This document shows, one piece after another, positions 1 through 8,870 of a DNA stretch of 51,813 nt. The number at the start of each line of letters is the position of its first letter. The first letter of the stretch is position 1. Origin of the DNA: Burkholderiales bacterium (GTDB lineage Bacteria > Pseudomonadota > Gammaproteobacteria > Burkholderiales > SG8-39); NCBI GenBank assembly GCA_017880775.1, contig JADGRQ010000032.1:1-51813 (forward strand), in the 5' to 3' direction. A model generated the notes under the pieces. It had not been told where the DNA came from and searched no databases. It saw only the letters and a list, made by a program, of their open reading frames with translations. A program made the translations under genes and the position numbers.

Positions 1-32
1 GTCGAAGCTTGGTGATCTGGCTTATGGGACAT
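1..32 (-). CDS. 5' end of an unidentified gene running off the left edge
   Basis: Only the first eleven codons are inside the window (MSHKPDHQAS then the edge). The start is supported by a strong Shine-Dalgarno sequence, AAAGGAG, about nine bases upstream on the minus strand (near 42-48). It lies downstream of two overlapping small membrane-protein frames and probably belongs to the same transcription unit, divergent from the LacI regulator. Nothing can be said about its function from so few residues. Confidence 0.45.
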   Translation of the reverse strand, partial: MSHKPDHQAS

Positions 33-109
33 CGCTATCTCTCCTTTAGTTGGATTGGTACCGGGCACATGCCGCCTTCGGTCATCAGGACTTGCGGCCA
101 AACCCGATT

Positions 110-349
110 TCACCGACTGTCTTCTGCCGAAGGCGTTTCTCTTGCGAGTATCCCGATTACGAAGAATGCCACGCAGGCGATCACAATCAGGAATTCGGAT
201 ACATCATTGAGCCGCCACTGCACGTTCCATTTGAACGCCACGCCGGCCTTGCCGAGCAGGACGTTGACGGCATAGACGACAAGGCAAGCCAGAGATGCCG
301 TCATCGGCAGGCGGCCGCGCCTTGCGGCGGCAGCGGGCAGGGCGATCAT
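110..349 (-). CDS. small two-helix membrane protein, unidentified
   Basis: A 79-residue frame with two hydrophobic stretches, at about residues 16-35 and 50-70 (the second contains FLIVIACVAFFVIGIL), followed by a short charged tail. Its ATG overlaps the stop codon of the preceding small frame in an ATGA arrangement, so the two are probably translationally coupled. I do not recognise the family. Two consecutive small hydrophobic proteins next to a sugar-type LacI regulator could be subunits of a transporter, but the expected motifs of TRAP small permeases or TctB are not visible. Confidence 0.5.
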   Translation of the reverse strand: MIALPAAAARRGRLPMTASLACLVVYAVNVLLGKAGVAFKWNVQWRLNDVSEFLIVIACVAFFVIGILARETPSAEDSR

Positions 350-567
350 CGATGTCCTTCTTTGCGCATGATCCGAGCGAGCTCCGTGGCGATGCAGATC
401 GGCAGCGCCGTCGACGCAAGTCGGTTCACAACCGACACGGCTCCTTCCGGTATGTAATTGGCGCCCCGGCGGTTGCGCTGTGCGACTCCGGCCCAAACCA
501 GTATCGCAGCCTCCATAAGACAACATAATGAAAGCGCGTTCATAAAAATGATGGACGATCCGGTCAT
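346..567 (-). CDS. small membrane protein, unidentified
   Basis: A 73-residue frame if the ATG at 567 is used. A TTG 57 bases further upstream (624) is also in frame and would give 92 residues; neither has a clear Shine-Dalgarno sequence. There is a hydrophobic helix at residues 5-27 (IIFMNALSLCCLMEAAILVW) and a weaker one near residues 47-62, ending in a basic tail. It overlaps the next small membrane protein by four bases. Its promoter region contains the LacI-type operator at 684-697, so it is probably controlled by the divergent regulator. Family not recognised. Confidence 0.45.
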   Translation of the reverse strand: MTGSSIIFMNALSLCCLMEAAILVWAGVAQRNRRGANYIPEGAVSVVNRLASTALPICIATELARIMRKEGHR

Positions 568-646
568 GCTTGTCAAACTCTTAATGCCTTGAAATTCTTT
601 GTGCAATGCGGAATTCTGAATCAAGCGCCATCGCCTTGTCCACGCA

Positions 647-676
647 TTGCCACGGGTGTAATCTCGCCAATATAGC
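647..676 (+). promoter_or_regulatory. candidate sigma-70 promoter of the LacI-family regulator
   Basis: TTGCCA (647-652) and TATAGC (671-676) are separated by 18 bases, matching the -35/-10 consensus at 5/6 and 4/6 positions. The LacI-type operator starts seven bases after the -10 box and so would cover the transcription start, an autorepression geometry. On the opposite strand TATATT (674-669) could be the -10 of the divergent small genes, though its -35 is poor. Confidence 0.45.
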
Positions 677-683
677 TAAAATC

Positions 684-697
684 TGAAAGCGCTTCCA
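684..697. promoter_or_regulatory. LacI/GalR-type palindromic operator
   Basis: The 14-mer TGAAAGCGCTTCCA fits the general LacI-family operator TGNAANCGNTTNCA at every defined position, including the central CG. It lies between the regulator gene and the divergent small membrane genes, where it can control both directions. Confidence 0.7.
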
Positions 698-730
698 GAC
701 GTGCATCTCGTTCCACAGGTGAACTCGGAC

Positions 731-1786
731 GTGACCATCAAGGACATCGCCGCGCGCTGCGGGATCTCGTCGGCGACGATTTCCCGAGTGCTGAACCACC
801 CCGAGATCGTCCGCCCGGAACTGCGCGAGCGGGTCCATGCGATATTGGCCGAAGCCGGCTACGTGCCGCATGGGGCGGCCCGATCGCTCGCGTCCCGGCG
901 TACCCGGACAATGGGGGCGGTAGTGCCCACCGTCGACAGCGCGCTGTTCGCCAGGATCGTCGACGGCCTGCAACAAGCGATCCATGACCACGGTTTCCAG
1001 CTCCTGCTCGCGAGCAGCAACTACAGCCCGGCGCGCGAGGCAGCCGAAATCCGCGCGCTGATCGAGCGCGGCGTCGACGCGATGATGCTCGTCGGCAGAT
1101 CCCGCAGCGACGAAGTCTACGAGCTGCTCCGGGCCAAGCGGATTCCATTCGTCGCCACCTGTCTGTTTGAGCCGGAAGCTCCATGGCCGACGGTGGGATG
1201 GGACAACCAGGCCGAGGCGGCGCGGGTTGCCGACTACCTGCTCGATATCGGACATCGCCGCTTCGGCATCATCGCCGGGGTCACGGCGGACAACGACCGC
1301 GCGGCGGACCGCGTCGCCGGCTATCGCGCCGCGCTCGCGCGCCGCGGTGTCGGGCTTCCCGAGGCCTGCGTCATTGAAAAGCCCTACACGGTCCCCGAAG
1401 GCCGCGCCGCGATGGCCGCGCTGTTGCGGCTGCCGCAGCCGCCGACAGCCGTGCTGTGCGGCAACGACATCCTCGCCTTCGGCGCGCTGCAGGAATGCCT
1501 GTGGCTCTCCGTGCGCGTGCCGCAGGAAATCTCAATCGCCGGCTTTGACGACATCGAGATGGCCGCGCACTGCTACCCCGGGATCACGACGCTTCACGTG
1601 CCGGCCCACGAGATCGGCCGGCGCGCGGCGACAGTCCTGCTCGACATGATCAAGAAACAGCCCGCACCCGAGCACGTGCGTATCGACTTGCAACTGATCG
1701 TCCGCGGCACGACGGCGCCACCCGCGGACAGCGCGCAGGCGCGCGTCAGTGCCGGGGGCGAGACGCGCGCGCCGCAGCCTACTTGA
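731..1786 (+). CDS. LacI/GalR-family transcriptional regulator
   Basis: A 351-residue protein of normal family length. The N-terminal helix-turn-helix begins at once (VTIKDIAARCGISSATISRV, residues 1-20), followed by the hinge and a periplasmic-binding-protein-like effector domain (for example PTAVLCGNDILAFGAL and SIAGFDDIE, the typical C-terminal signatures). The GTG at 731 was chosen because AGGTGA lies eight bases upstream and the helix-turn-helix starts directly after it; a GTG at 701 would add ten residues. The consensus operator at 684-697 just upstream suggests autoregulation and control of the divergent genes. The ligand is unknown; the family mostly senses sugars and related small molecules. 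Confidence 0.92.
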   Translation: MTIKDIAARCGISSATISRVLNHPEIVRPELRERVHAILAEAGYVPHGAARSLASRRTRTMGAVVPTVDSALFARIVDGLQQAIHDHGFQLLLASSNYSPAREAAEIRALIERGVDAMMLVGRSRSDEVYELLRAKRIPFVATCLFEPEAPWPTVGWDNQAEAARVADYLLDIGHRRFGIIAGVTADNDRAADRVAGYRAALARRGVGLPEACVIEKPYTVPEGRAAMAALLRLPQPPTAVLCGNDILAFGALQECLWLSVRVPQEISIAGFDDIEMAAHCYPGITTLHVPAHEIGRRAATVLLDMIKKQPAPEHVRIDLQLIVRGTTAPPADSAQARVSAGGETRAPQPT

Positions 1787-2053
1787 CCCGCCCCCTGTCA
1801 CGATCGCAACCTTGCCGGGGATGCTCTCGCCGTCGCCTGCGTTTGACGCCAGGCGAAATCCGGGAATGACGGGAAGGAATCCTCCGACGAATCTTTGCGC
1901 ACGATGGTGCTAAGCTGATGCATGGACCTGTTGCAGCAATGACGAGCAGGGGGGGATTCAAGAATGGACCATGTCTCAACATCAGAGTGAAACTGTACCT
2001 CTGAAGCGGCCGAATGTTTCGGCTGCGGCGATCTCGCGACCCCCAAGAACTGA

Positions 2054-3292
2054 TTGACTGAAGCGCGCGCCGCATCCGGCGGCTGGCTGCTGCTGCACGT
2101 CAGCCTGCCGTTCCTCGCCGGCTATTACCTCTCGTATACCTACCGCGCGGTCAATGCGCTGCTTGGCCCGGTACTCGCGGCGGAGTTCGGGCTCACGGCG
2201 GGTATGCTCGGCCTGCTGACCGCGGTCTACTTCCTCGCGTTCGGGTTGTTTCAGATTCCGCTCGGCGTGCTGCTCGACCGATATGGCCCGCGCCGGGTGG
2301 ATGCGGCGCTGCTGCTCATTGCCGCGACGGGCGCGGTGCTGTTCGCGCGCGCGGATTCGCCTGGAGAGCTGCTCGCCGGCCGGGCGCTGATCGGGCTTGG
2401 TGCCTCCGGCTGCCTGATGTCGGCATTCCAGGCGTTCGTTCTATGGTATCCAGCCGAACGCATCGCGTTCATGAACGGTGTGGCGTTCTCCGCCGGTGCG
2501 CTCGGAGCAATTACGGCCACCGTGCCGCTGGAACTCGCGCTGCGCGCATTCGGCTGGCGCGAGATCTTCGTCGCACTCGCGGCCGCTACGCTCGCGGTGG
2601 CGGGCGTGCTCTATTTCGCGGTTCCCGAGCGCAAGCGCGTGCGCAAGGCCGAGACGCTCGCGACGCAACTTGCAGGCGTGGCTGCGATCCTGCGCGATCC
2701 GGTCTTCTGGCGCATCGGGATCGCGCTCTGCACCAGTCAGGCGGCCGTGAATGCGCTGCTTACGCTGTGGATGGCGACCTGGCTGCGGGACGTTGCCGAT
2801 TACTCGCGCGCCGAAATCGCGCAGGTGCTCCTCGTCGTCTATCTTGCCTTGATCGCCGGCTATCTCGGCTATGGGCGCGCCGCCGACGCGCTGGCTCGGC
2901 GAGGGCAGTCCACGGCGTTGCTCTTTGCCGGCGGGATCGCCTGCACGTCCGCATGCTTGTCGCTGCTCGTGCTCGGGGTCACCACCGGGGCGGTCGCCGT
3001 CTGGGCGCTGTTCATTTTCTTCGGCGCGGTCAGCTCGGTCGCCTACCCGGCCATCTCGCGCCGGTATCCGCGCGAGATGGCCGGGCGGGTGAATACCTGC
3101 GTGAACGTGTTCACGTTCGCGGGCAGCTTCCTCGGGCAATGGGGCGCCGGGCTGCTCCTCAACCGCTGGGCGCCGACGCCCGCCGGCTACGACGCGGCGG
3201 CGTATTTCTACGCGTTTGGCGCGCTCTGGCTCGCGCAACTTGCCGGACTGCTGTGGCTGCTCGCCGGGTGGCGGGGGCTGGTCAGGCCTTAG
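2054..3292 (+). CDS. MFS transporter
   Basis: A 412-residue protein with about twelve predicted membrane helices, the usual length for the major facilitator superfamily. The loop between helices 2 and 3 carries GVLLDRYGPRR, a good match to the MFS motif G-x-L-x-D-R-x-G-x-R, and QAFVLWYPAERIAFMNGVAF matches the subfamily with WYP-type helix 4 motifs (nitrate/nitrite and organic anion porters). The TTG start directly follows an in-frame TGA and has no clear ribosome binding site, so the exact start is uncertain. The 267 bases between this gene and the LacI regulator hold nothing else I can identify. Substrate unknown. Confidence 0.88.
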   Translation: MTEARAASGGWLLLHVSLPFLAGYYLSYTYRAVNALLGPVLAAEFGLTAGMLGLLTAVYFLAFGLFQIPLGVLLDRYGPRRVDAALLLIAATGAVLFARADSPGELLAGRALIGLGASGCLMSAFQAFVLWYPAERIAFMNGVAFSAGALGAITATVPLELALRAFGWREIFVALAAATLAVAGVLYFAVPERKRVRKAETLATQLAGVAAILRDPVFWRIGIALCTSQAAVNALLTLWMATWLRDVADYSRAEIAQVLLVVYLALIAGYLGYGRAADALARRGQSTALLFAGGIACTSACLSLLVLGVTTGAVAVWALFIFFGAVSSVAYPAISRRYPREMAGRVNTCVNVFTFAGSFLGQWGAGLLLNRWAPTPAGYDAAAYFYAFGALWLAQLAGLLWLLAGWRGLVRP

Positions 3293-3696
3293 GCGCGCGC
3301 GCGGAAGGTACCGATCGCCTTGGCGACCAGCTCGCCTTCGGCGTCGCGCGCCTCGCCTTCGCAGAAGATGGTGGTCTGCCCGGCGCGCAGCACACGGCCT
3401 TCGGCGCGCAGCACACCCTTGCTGGTGCCAATGAACGACGTGGAAAGATCGATGGTCATGATCGAGCGCGGCGGATCGTAGAGCGTGCGCGCCGCCATCG
3501 ACAGGGTCACGTCGAGAAGCGAGAGGATCGAGCCGCCGTGCGCGCTGCCCCAACTGGTGGTGAACTCGGGCCTGATCTCGATCGACAGCCGCGCGATGCC
3601 TTTCTCCAGCGACTCGACGCGGATGCCAAGGTGCTGCGAGAACGGAATCTTCTTCAGGAACTCGGCGGTTTCGTCGAGCGCTTTCCGGCTGGTCAT
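3289..3696 (-). CDS. PaaI-family hotdog-fold acyl-CoA thioesterase
   Basis: A 135-residue single hotdog domain. The segment WGSAHGGSILSLLDVTLSMAA (residues 49-69) contains the HGG turn and the acidic residue on the central helix typical of PaaI/YbdB-type thioesterases. These enzymes hydrolyse acyl-CoA or aryl-CoA to the free acid and CoA, often rescuing CoA from dead-end thioesters in catabolic pathways. The start overlaps the stop of the upstream SDR gene by four bases (ATGA), so the two are coupled. The 3' end overlaps the stop codon of the convergent MFS gene by four bases. Confidence 0.88.
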   Translation of the reverse strand: MTSRKALDETAEFLKKIPFSQHLGIRVESLEKGIARLSIEIRPEFTTSWGSAHGGSILSLLDVTLSMAARTLYDPPRSIMTIDLSTSFIGTSKGVLRAEGRVLRAGQTTIFCEGEARDAEGELVAKAIGTFRARA

Positions 3697-4469
3697 ATCA
3701 GCGCTGCGCCGCCGTCCACGGCGATCGCCTGGCCGGTGATGTGGCGCGAGGCTTCCGACGCGAGCAGAACGGCCAGCCCTTTCAGGTCCTCGTCGTTGCC
3801 GAGGCGTTTGGTCGGCGTGACCTTGCGCACCAGTTCGCCCGTCGTGTCGAGCGTGGCGCGGGTCATCTTCGACGGAAAGAATCCCGGGCAGATCGCGTTC
3901 ACGGTGATGCCGTGCTCGCCCCATTCGGCCGCGAGCTGTCTGGTCATGCCGACGACCCCGTGCTTGGTCGCGTTGTAGGATACCGTGCGCACCACCGCCG
4001 GGTCGCTCGCCATCAGGCCTGCGACCGAGGCCACGTTGACGATGCGCCCCCATTTCGCCGGGATCATGCATTTCTTGGCCGCTTGCTGCGCCCACACGAA
4101 ACCGCCGACTAGGTTGAGGGCGACGAGCTTGTCCCAGGCCTCGAGCGGGTGGTCCTCTGCCGGCGCTCCCCATACGGCGCCTGCGTTGTTCACCAGAATG
4201 TCGACCTTGCCCATTTTCGCGAGCATCCGGTCGAACACGCCCGGAATCGTATCGCGCTTGCCGATGTCGCACACCCATGCTGCCGCCTCGATGCCCATCT
4301 TCTTCAGGTGCGCGACCGCTTCGTCGAGCTCGCCCTGCTTGCGCGCGGTGAGCGCGAGTTTCGCGCCCATCTCGCCCAGCGCCTCGGCCATCTGAAGGCC
4401 AAGTCCGCGCGAGCCGCCGGTGACGACGGCGACGCGGCCGGTCAGGTCAAAAAGCTGTTTGACGTTCAT
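3693..4469 (-). CDS. short-chain dehydrogenase/reductase (SDR)
   Basis: A 258-residue classical SDR with the glycine-rich cofactor loop TGGSRGLG (residues 17-24), the NNAG motif, a catalytic Ser in VASVAGL, and the YxxxK motif in SYNATKHG. The C-terminus ends with GQAIAVDGGAAL, as in FabG-like and alcohol-oxidising members. It reduces or oxidises a hydroxyl/keto group with NAD(P)H. It sits between an aldehyde dehydrogenase gene upstream and a thioesterase downstream, giving an alcohol/aldehyde/acyl-CoA processing operon. The exact substrate cannot be predicted. Confidence 0.9.
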   Translation of the reverse strand: MNVKQLFDLTGRVAVVTGGSRGLGLQMAEALGEMGAKLALTARKQGELDEAVAHLKKMGIEAAAWVCDIGKRDTIPGVFDRMLAKMGKVDILVNNAGAVWGAPAEDHPLEAWDKLVALNLVGGFVWAQQAAKKCMIPAKWGRIVNVASVAGLMASDPAVVRTVSYNATKHGVVGMTRQLAAEWGEHGITVNAICPGFFPSKMTRATLDTTGELVRKVTPTKRLGNDEDLKGLAVLLASEASRHITGQAIAVDGGAALI

Positions 4470-4487
4470 CGGATTTCCCCGCCTGGC

Positions 4488-5915
4488 TCAGGCTTTCAAC
4501 TGCAGCGATTTGTACTCGAGAAATTCCTCCAGCCCGTACTTGCCGGCTTCGCGGCCGTGGCCCGACTGTTTGAAGCCGCCGAACGGTGCGTTCATGTTGA
4601 ACGGCCCGCCGTTGATGTCGATCTGCCCGGCGCGCATGCGGCGAGCCACCTTCTGCGCGCGTGCTTCGTCCTTCGACCAGACTCCGCCCGCCAGGCCATA
4701 GATGGTGTCGTTCGCAATCCGGATCGCGTCTTCGTCATCCTTGTAGGTGATGATCGACAGCACCGGCCCGAAGATCTCTTCCTGCCCGATGGTGGATTTC
4801 GGATCGACCTTGCCGAACACGGTGGGCTTGACGAAGTAGCCGCCTGGCGGAACGCCATCGGGTGCTTCGGCGCCGCCGGCGACCAGTTCCGCGCCCTCCT
4901 CGATGCCCTTGTTGATGAAACCGCGCACCCTTTCGAGCTGCATCCGCGAGGAGAGCGGCCCGAGGCGCGTGGTTTCCGCCATCGGGTCTCCGGGCGCGAA
5001 TGCCTTCGCCACTTCGGCGGCGATTGCCTTTGCTTCCGCGTATTTCGATTCCGGCACCAGCATGCGCGTGAACGCGGTGCAGGTCTGGCCGGAATTGAGG
5101 TAGCAGTTGGTGACCGTGCCCTTCACCGCGGCTGCGAGATCGGCATCGTCGAGGATGATCGACGCAGACTTGCCGCCCAGTTCGAGCGTCACGCGCTTTA
5201 CCATCTGTGCGGCGAGTTCCGAGATGCGCTTGCCCGCGCGCGTCGAGCCGGTAAACGAGATCATGTCCACTTCCGGGTGCTTCACCAGCGCTTCGCCCAC
5301 GACCGGGCCGAACCCGGTCACCAGGTTGAATACGCCCGCCGGCAGCCCGGCTTCATGCACCACATCGGCCAGGATGAAGGCGTTGAACGGTGCAATTTCG
5401 GATGGCTTCAGCACCACGGTGCAACCCGCGGCGAGCGCAGGCGCCACTTTCAGCGCGATCTGGTGCAGCGGGTAATTCCACGGCGTGATCGCGCCGACCA
5501 CACCTACGGGTTCGCGCAACACGACCGAGTTTCCGACTTTGTCCTCGAACGCGAATTCAGCCGCGATCTTCGCGTAGTTGGCGAAAGTCGCGATCGGAAG
5601 CCCGGCTTGGATGCGGCCTGCGAGCTTGATCGGCATGCCGACTTCCTGCGCGATGGTCCTGGCAAGCTCCTCGGCGCGCTGCTTGAGTCCGGCGGAGATT
5701 TTCGCCAGGTACTCGGCGCGTTTAGCCACCGGCAGCTGGCTCCAGCTATCGAACGCCGCGCGTGCCGCGCGTGCTGCGGCGTTCATGTCGGTTTCGGTCC
5801 CGGCCGGGACCGAGCCCATCACTTCGCCGGTGCCGGCGTTGTGCACATCGATCGTCTCCTTCGAACTGGCGGCCGTCCATTGGCCGTTGATGTAGAACTT
5901 GTCGCGGATCAGCAT
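4488..5915 (-). CDS. NAD(P)-dependent aldehyde dehydrogenase
   Basis: A 475-residue member of the aldehyde dehydrogenase superfamily, full length. It shows the cofactor motif [11 protein letters not shown], the general-base glutamate in ELGGKSASI, the nucleophilic cysteine in NSGQTCTAF and the C-terminal [10 protein letters not shown]. The ATG at 5915 begins [13 protein letters not shown], the normal family start; reading further upstream adds non-homologous residues. The first gene of a minus-strand operon with SDR and thioesterase, it is divergent from a zinc alcohol dehydrogenase, so the pair could oxidise an alcohol to an acid. Substrate unknown. Confidence 0.93.
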   Translation of the reverse strand: MLIRDKFYINGQWTAASSKETIDVHNAGTGEVMGSVPAGTETDMNAAARAARAAFDSWSQLPVAKRAEYLAKISAGLKQRAEELARTIAQEVGMPIKLAGRIQAGLPIATFANYAKIAAEFAFEDKVGNSVVLREPVGVVGAITPWNYPLHQIALKVAPALAAGCTVVLKPSEIAPFNAFILADVVHEAGLPAGVFNLVTGFGPVVGEALVKHPEVDMISFTGSTRAGKRISELAAQMVKRVTLELGGKSASIILDDADLAAAVKGTVTNCYLNSGQTCTAFTRMLVPESKYAEAKAIAAEVAKAFAPGDPMAETTRLGPLSSRMQLERVRGFINKGIEEGAELVAGGAEAPDGVPPGGYFVKPTVFGKVDPKSTIGQEEIFGPVLSIITYKDDEDAIRIANDTIYGLAGGVWSKDEARAQKVARRMRAGQIDINGGPFNMNAPFGGFKQSGHGREAGKYGLEEFLEYKSLQLKA

Positions 5916-5964
5916 GGTGAAATCCAGGGAATGATGAGGGCGCAGCGAACCAAACAGGGCGTGG

Positions 5965-5972
5965 ATTATACT
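5965..5972. promoter_or_regulatory. overlapping divergent -10 elements between aldehyde and alcohol dehydrogenase genes
   Basis: Within the 91-base divergent gap, the minus strand has a perfect -10 box TATAAT (5970-5965) for the aldehyde dehydrogenase gene, and the plus strand has TATACT (5967-5972) for the alcohol dehydrogenase gene. The -35 boxes are poor in both directions. This is sequence resemblance only. Confidence 0.3.
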
Positions 5973-6006
5973 GCCCGGTGATATCCAATCAGGGAGGTTT
6001 CGCAGC

Positions 6007-7113
6007 ATGGCACGTAAGGGAAAGGCAGTCGTCGCACGCGAGCTGAACAAGCCCGTGCTGGTCGAGGAAGTGACCTTCGATTCGCCCAGGCGCGGCGAGG
6101 TGGTGGTGAAGATCGAGGCCGTGGGCGTGTGCCACTCCGACCTGTCGGGAACCAATGGCACGATCGCGCTGCCGCTGCCGCTGATCCTCGGGCACGAGGC
6201 GGCGGGTAGGGTGATCGAGGCCGGCGAAGGCGTTACCGAACTCGCGGTCGGGGATCACGTTCTGGCGAACTGGATCTACATGTGCGGCCGCTGCCACTAC
6301 TGCAACATCGGCCGTCCGGTGCTGTGCGACCAGCAGGGCAAGGCACTGTATACGATGCTCGACGGCACGCACCGCACGCACGACGCCGCCGGCAAGGCGC
6401 TCAATATCTTCTCGGGCGTCGGCGTGATGGCCGAGTACGCCGTAGTGCATGAGCGCAGCCTCGTGAAGTACGATCCCAAAGTGCCCGCCGACCGCGCGGC
6501 GCTGGTGGGCTGCGCGGTCACCACCGGGGTAGGGGCCGCGATCAACACCGCAAGAGTGCAGCCCGGCTCGATCTGCGGCGTGTGGGGCGCGGGCGGCGTC
6601 GGCCTCAACGTGATTCAGGGCTGCGCCATCGCCGGCGCCGAGCGCATCATCGCCATCGATACCAGCGAGGCGAAGCTCGAGTTCGCCAAGAAATTCGGCG
6701 CCACCGAGGTGATCAAGACCACGCCGGGCGAGGATCTGACCAAGCAGTTGAAAAAATCGACGGGCGGGGGTCTGGACTACGCCTTCGAGTGCATCGGCTC
6801 CGGAGAGGTCGCGGCCGCGGCCTACAAGGCGATCCGCAAAGGCGGCCTCGCGGTGGTGGTAGGCGTCGCGCCTGCGAGCGCGTTAACCTCCGTGGTGACG
6901 CGCTCGCTTCCATTCGAGGAGAAAACCCTCACCGGCAGCTACTTTGGTTCGGCACGTCCACGCGAGGATTTTCCGCGGATGCTTTCGCTTTATGCGGCGG
7001 GCAAGCTCAAACTCGACGAACTGATCACCAGGCGCTACAAGATCGACGAAGCGCCGCAGGCCTTCGCCGACCTCGAATCCGGCAAGAACGCGCGCGGCGT
7101 GATCGTGTTCTGA
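6007..7113 (+). CDS. zinc-dependent alcohol dehydrogenase
   Basis: A 368-residue medium-chain (MDR) alcohol dehydrogenase resembling the class III/NDMA-linked group. Catalytic zinc ligands are seen in GVCHSDLSG and GHEAAG; the structural zinc site is the four-cysteine cluster in [15 protein letters not shown]; the nucleotide-binding turn is [10 protein letters not shown]. It interconverts an alcohol and an aldehyde with NAD(P). A good Shine-Dalgarno sequence, GGGAGG, precedes the ATG. Divergent from the aldehyde dehydrogenase operon, it probably supplies that enzyme's substrate. Confidence 0.93.
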   Translation: MARKGKAVVARELNKPVLVEEVTFDSPRRGEVVVKIEAVGVCHSDLSGTNGTIALPLPLILGHEAAGRVIEAGEGVTELAVGDHVLANWIYMCGRCHYCNIGRPVLCDQQGKALYTMLDGTHRTHDAAGKALNIFSGVGVMAEYAVVHERSLVKYDPKVPADRAALVGCAVTTGVGAAINTARVQPGSICGVWGAGGVGLNVIQGCAIAGAERIIAIDTSEAKLEFAKKFGATEVIKTTPGEDLTKQLKKSTGGGLDYAFECIGSGEVAAAAYKAIRKGGLAVVVGVAPASALTSVVTRSLPFEEKTLTGSYFGSARPREDFPRMLSLYAAGKLKLDELITRRYKIDEAPQAFADLESGKNARGVIVF

Positions 7114-7237
7114 GGAAAATTACTTCTTCGGGTCCAGAGCAAGGGAGGATTCGTCGTTGTTTTGTCCCGGCATGAGCATGCCGGAAGCTTCCTCCTGCTT
7201 GGTCATTACCTCTTGGAAAATGTCGGCGAAATTTTCA

Positions 7238-7570
7238 TCACTTGCTGGGGCCGCGCATCTGGGATGGGGACTTCACCGCGCCGGGCAAAGGAATCCGATC
7301 GCGCTGCATGCGAGCGTCCCGAATGCAGCGCTCCTTGGCGTCATCCGACAGATCGCCGCACTTGTCACGCTCAATCGCCAGATCGGAATTGTTCTGGTCC
7401 TTTTCCGGATCCCTGCGATCCTGTGCGTCGCGCGGGGACGGGTCGGTGCCCGAGGCGCCTTCCGCGGGCGGCCGCGCGGAATCCCGCGGCGCGGTCATTT
7501 GAGCAGCGGCGCCAGAAGCGAATGCAATACCCAATACCGCTGCGAGCATTGCTGATCTCAATTTGTCCAT
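7238..7570 (-). CDS. small exported hydrophilic protein, unidentified
   Basis: A 110-residue protein with a clear signal peptide (basic start, hydrophobic core LAAVLGIAF, AxA-type cleavage site ending SGAAAQ) followed by a very hydrophilic, charged, Pro/Arg/Asp-rich region with two cysteines (DKCGD and ERCIRD). The ATG at 7570 is preferred over the GTG two codons upstream because GAGG lies at the right distance from it. It is probably periplasmic. Small proteins of this layout are common in Burkholderiales and have no assigned function. Confidence 0.65.
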   Translation of the reverse strand: MDKLRSAMLAAVLGIAFASGAAAQMTAPRDSARPPAEGASGTDPSPRDAQDRRDPEKDQNNSDLAIERDKCGDLSDDAKERCIRDARMQRDRIPLPGAVKSPSQMRGPSK

Positions 7571-7801
7571 GTTCACGCCTCAATATGCAGTTATCGCACG
7601 ATTCGCAACATCGGTGCCGCGCCGCGGGTGAGCGATCGCGCTCCTCGTGTGCTGTAACGCAAGCGTACCGCCTCGCGCATGACGCGTGTAAGAAATTCCA
7701 TTCTGGGAAGAAAATACACACGTGCCGGGGGCAAGCTGCGACGCGACCTTGCCGCTGCTGGCCCTTCCACCGGCTGGCACACCATTTCGTCGTCGCGGGC
7801 G

Positions 7802-8437
7802 CTACCAGCGCGCGGGCGGCTTCTTCGAAATCACGATGGTGCTGCCTTCCCGCCGGACGTAGCCGCCCTCGGAGAGGTCGGAGAAGATCCGGCTGATCAT
7901 CTCCCGGGAGCAGCCCACGCGCTGCGCGATGTCCTTCTGGGTGAGTTTTTCGGGGATCAGCAGCTTGCCGTCCACCGCCTCGGCGAGATCGAGCAGCAGC
8001 CGCGCCACGCGCCCGTAGACGTCCATCAGAGCGAGGTCGCGCATGCTCTCGGTCACTACCCGCACGCGGTGCGCGAGCTTTCGTATCATGTGCTGCGCAA
8101 ATTGCGGAATCTCGGACAGAAGCTGGTTCAGCTCGGCGCGGTGCACCACCGCGCAGCGGCAGTCCTCCAGCGCGGCCACCGAAGCCGAGCGGGGGCCTCC
8201 GTCCAGGGTCACTTCGCCAAAATATTCGCCCAAGCCCATGCGGTTCACCTCCAGCTCGCGGCCGTCGGCTGCGGAAACGTACGCCCGCACGCGGCCAGCC
8301 AGCAGCACGTACAGCGTGTCGGTGTCGTCGCCCTCCATGACGATGACTGCGTGCTTCGGGAAACTGCGCACGGAGGCGCGTTTGGCGATTTGCCCGAGCA
8401 GCGCATCAGGAAGCGCTTCGACCGGAGCGGGTTTCAT
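7802..8437 (-). CDS. Crp/Fnr-family transcriptional regulator
   Basis: A 211-residue protein. An N-terminal cyclic-nucleotide-binding-type beta barrel (GEYFGEVTLDGGPRSASVAAL, about residues 80-100) is followed by a long dimerisation helix and a C-terminal winged helix-turn-helix (LTQKDIAQRVGCSREMISRI). It lacks the cysteine cluster of FNR, so it is closer to CRP-type sensors, although the phosphate-binding Arg-Ser pair after the GG turn is kept (PRSAS). The ATG at 8437 was preferred to a GTG ten codons earlier because the shorter form starts at the conserved region. Its targets are not evident; no neighbouring gene forms an operon with it. Confidence 0.9.
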   Translation of the reverse strand: MKPAPVEALPDALLGQIAKRASVRSFPKHAVIVMEGDDTDTLYVLLAGRVRAYVSAADGRELEVNRMGLGEYFGEVTLDGGPRSASVAALEDCRCAVVHRAELNQLLSEIPQFAQHMIRKLAHRVRVVTESMRDLALMDVYGRVARLLLDLAEAVDGKLLIPEKLTQKDIAQRVGCSREMISRIFSDLSEGGYVRREGSTIVISKKPPARW

Positions 8438-8550
8438 GGCGCCCCATTCTAAGCGTGAATATGTCACACCGCAGAAGTGCCGCCGTTCGCTGACCGCCCG
8501 CCTTGCGGGCCTACTCTCCGTCTACGGTACAAGCAACGGAGGCGATCAAG

Positions 8551-8796
8551 ATGACCTGGGAACACGTGCGATTTCTGGCCCTGCTGATTCCTACCTGGCT
8601 GGTGCTGGGCGCGGCCGCGGTTTCGCTCTCCGTGCCTTCGAACAGCCGGGCCGGGCATCCCGACGAGCACATCGTGCAAGCCAACCTGTCGCCTTGCAGG
8701 GATTCAGGCGGCGCTGCAGCGCAACTGCGCCATGGAGAACAGGCATCTGCGGTGGAGTCGTACGGGGTAGGTTCTCCGGCGACATCCGGGCAGTAG
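8551..8796 (+). CDS. small membrane-anchored protein, unidentified
   Basis: An 81-residue frame with a good Shine-Dalgarno sequence (ACGGAGG, seven to eight bases upstream) and one N-terminal hydrophobic helix (RFLALLIPTWLVLGAAAVSL, residues 7-26), followed by a polar, Ser/Gly/Ala-rich tail with no recognisable domain. It lies alone between the Crp-type regulator and a small acidic gene. Evidence is the ribosome binding site and helix only. Confidence 0.4.
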   Translation: MTWEHVRFLALLIPTWLVLGAAAVSLSVPSNSRAGHPDEHIVQANLSPCRDSGGAAAQLRHGEQASAVESYGVGSPATSGQ

Positions 8797-8870
8797 GCTT
8801 GCGCATCCATGGGGGTGCGCTTGAGCAGGAACGTACCACCGCAGTTCTTGCGTCCTGACGGGGCCGCCGC

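Noticed and set aside
529-542. TGAAAGCGCGTTCA, a second possible LacI-type operator inside the small membrane gene
   Set aside because: It breaks the second half of the consensus (G instead of T in the TT step) and lies inside a coding frame; kept only as a weak secondary-site possibility.
1971-2057. A 28-codon frame (MSQHQSETV...) just before the MFS gene
   Set aside because: No Shine-Dalgarno sequence, no recognisable content, and it overlaps the MFS start in another frame by chance-level length.
7121-7235. Minus-strand reading frame with a protein-like sequence (ENFADIFQEVMTKQEE...) downstream of the small exported protein
   Set aside because: No start codon with a ribosome site could be found, and the frame is closed upstream by a TGA; it is not in frame with the exported protein.
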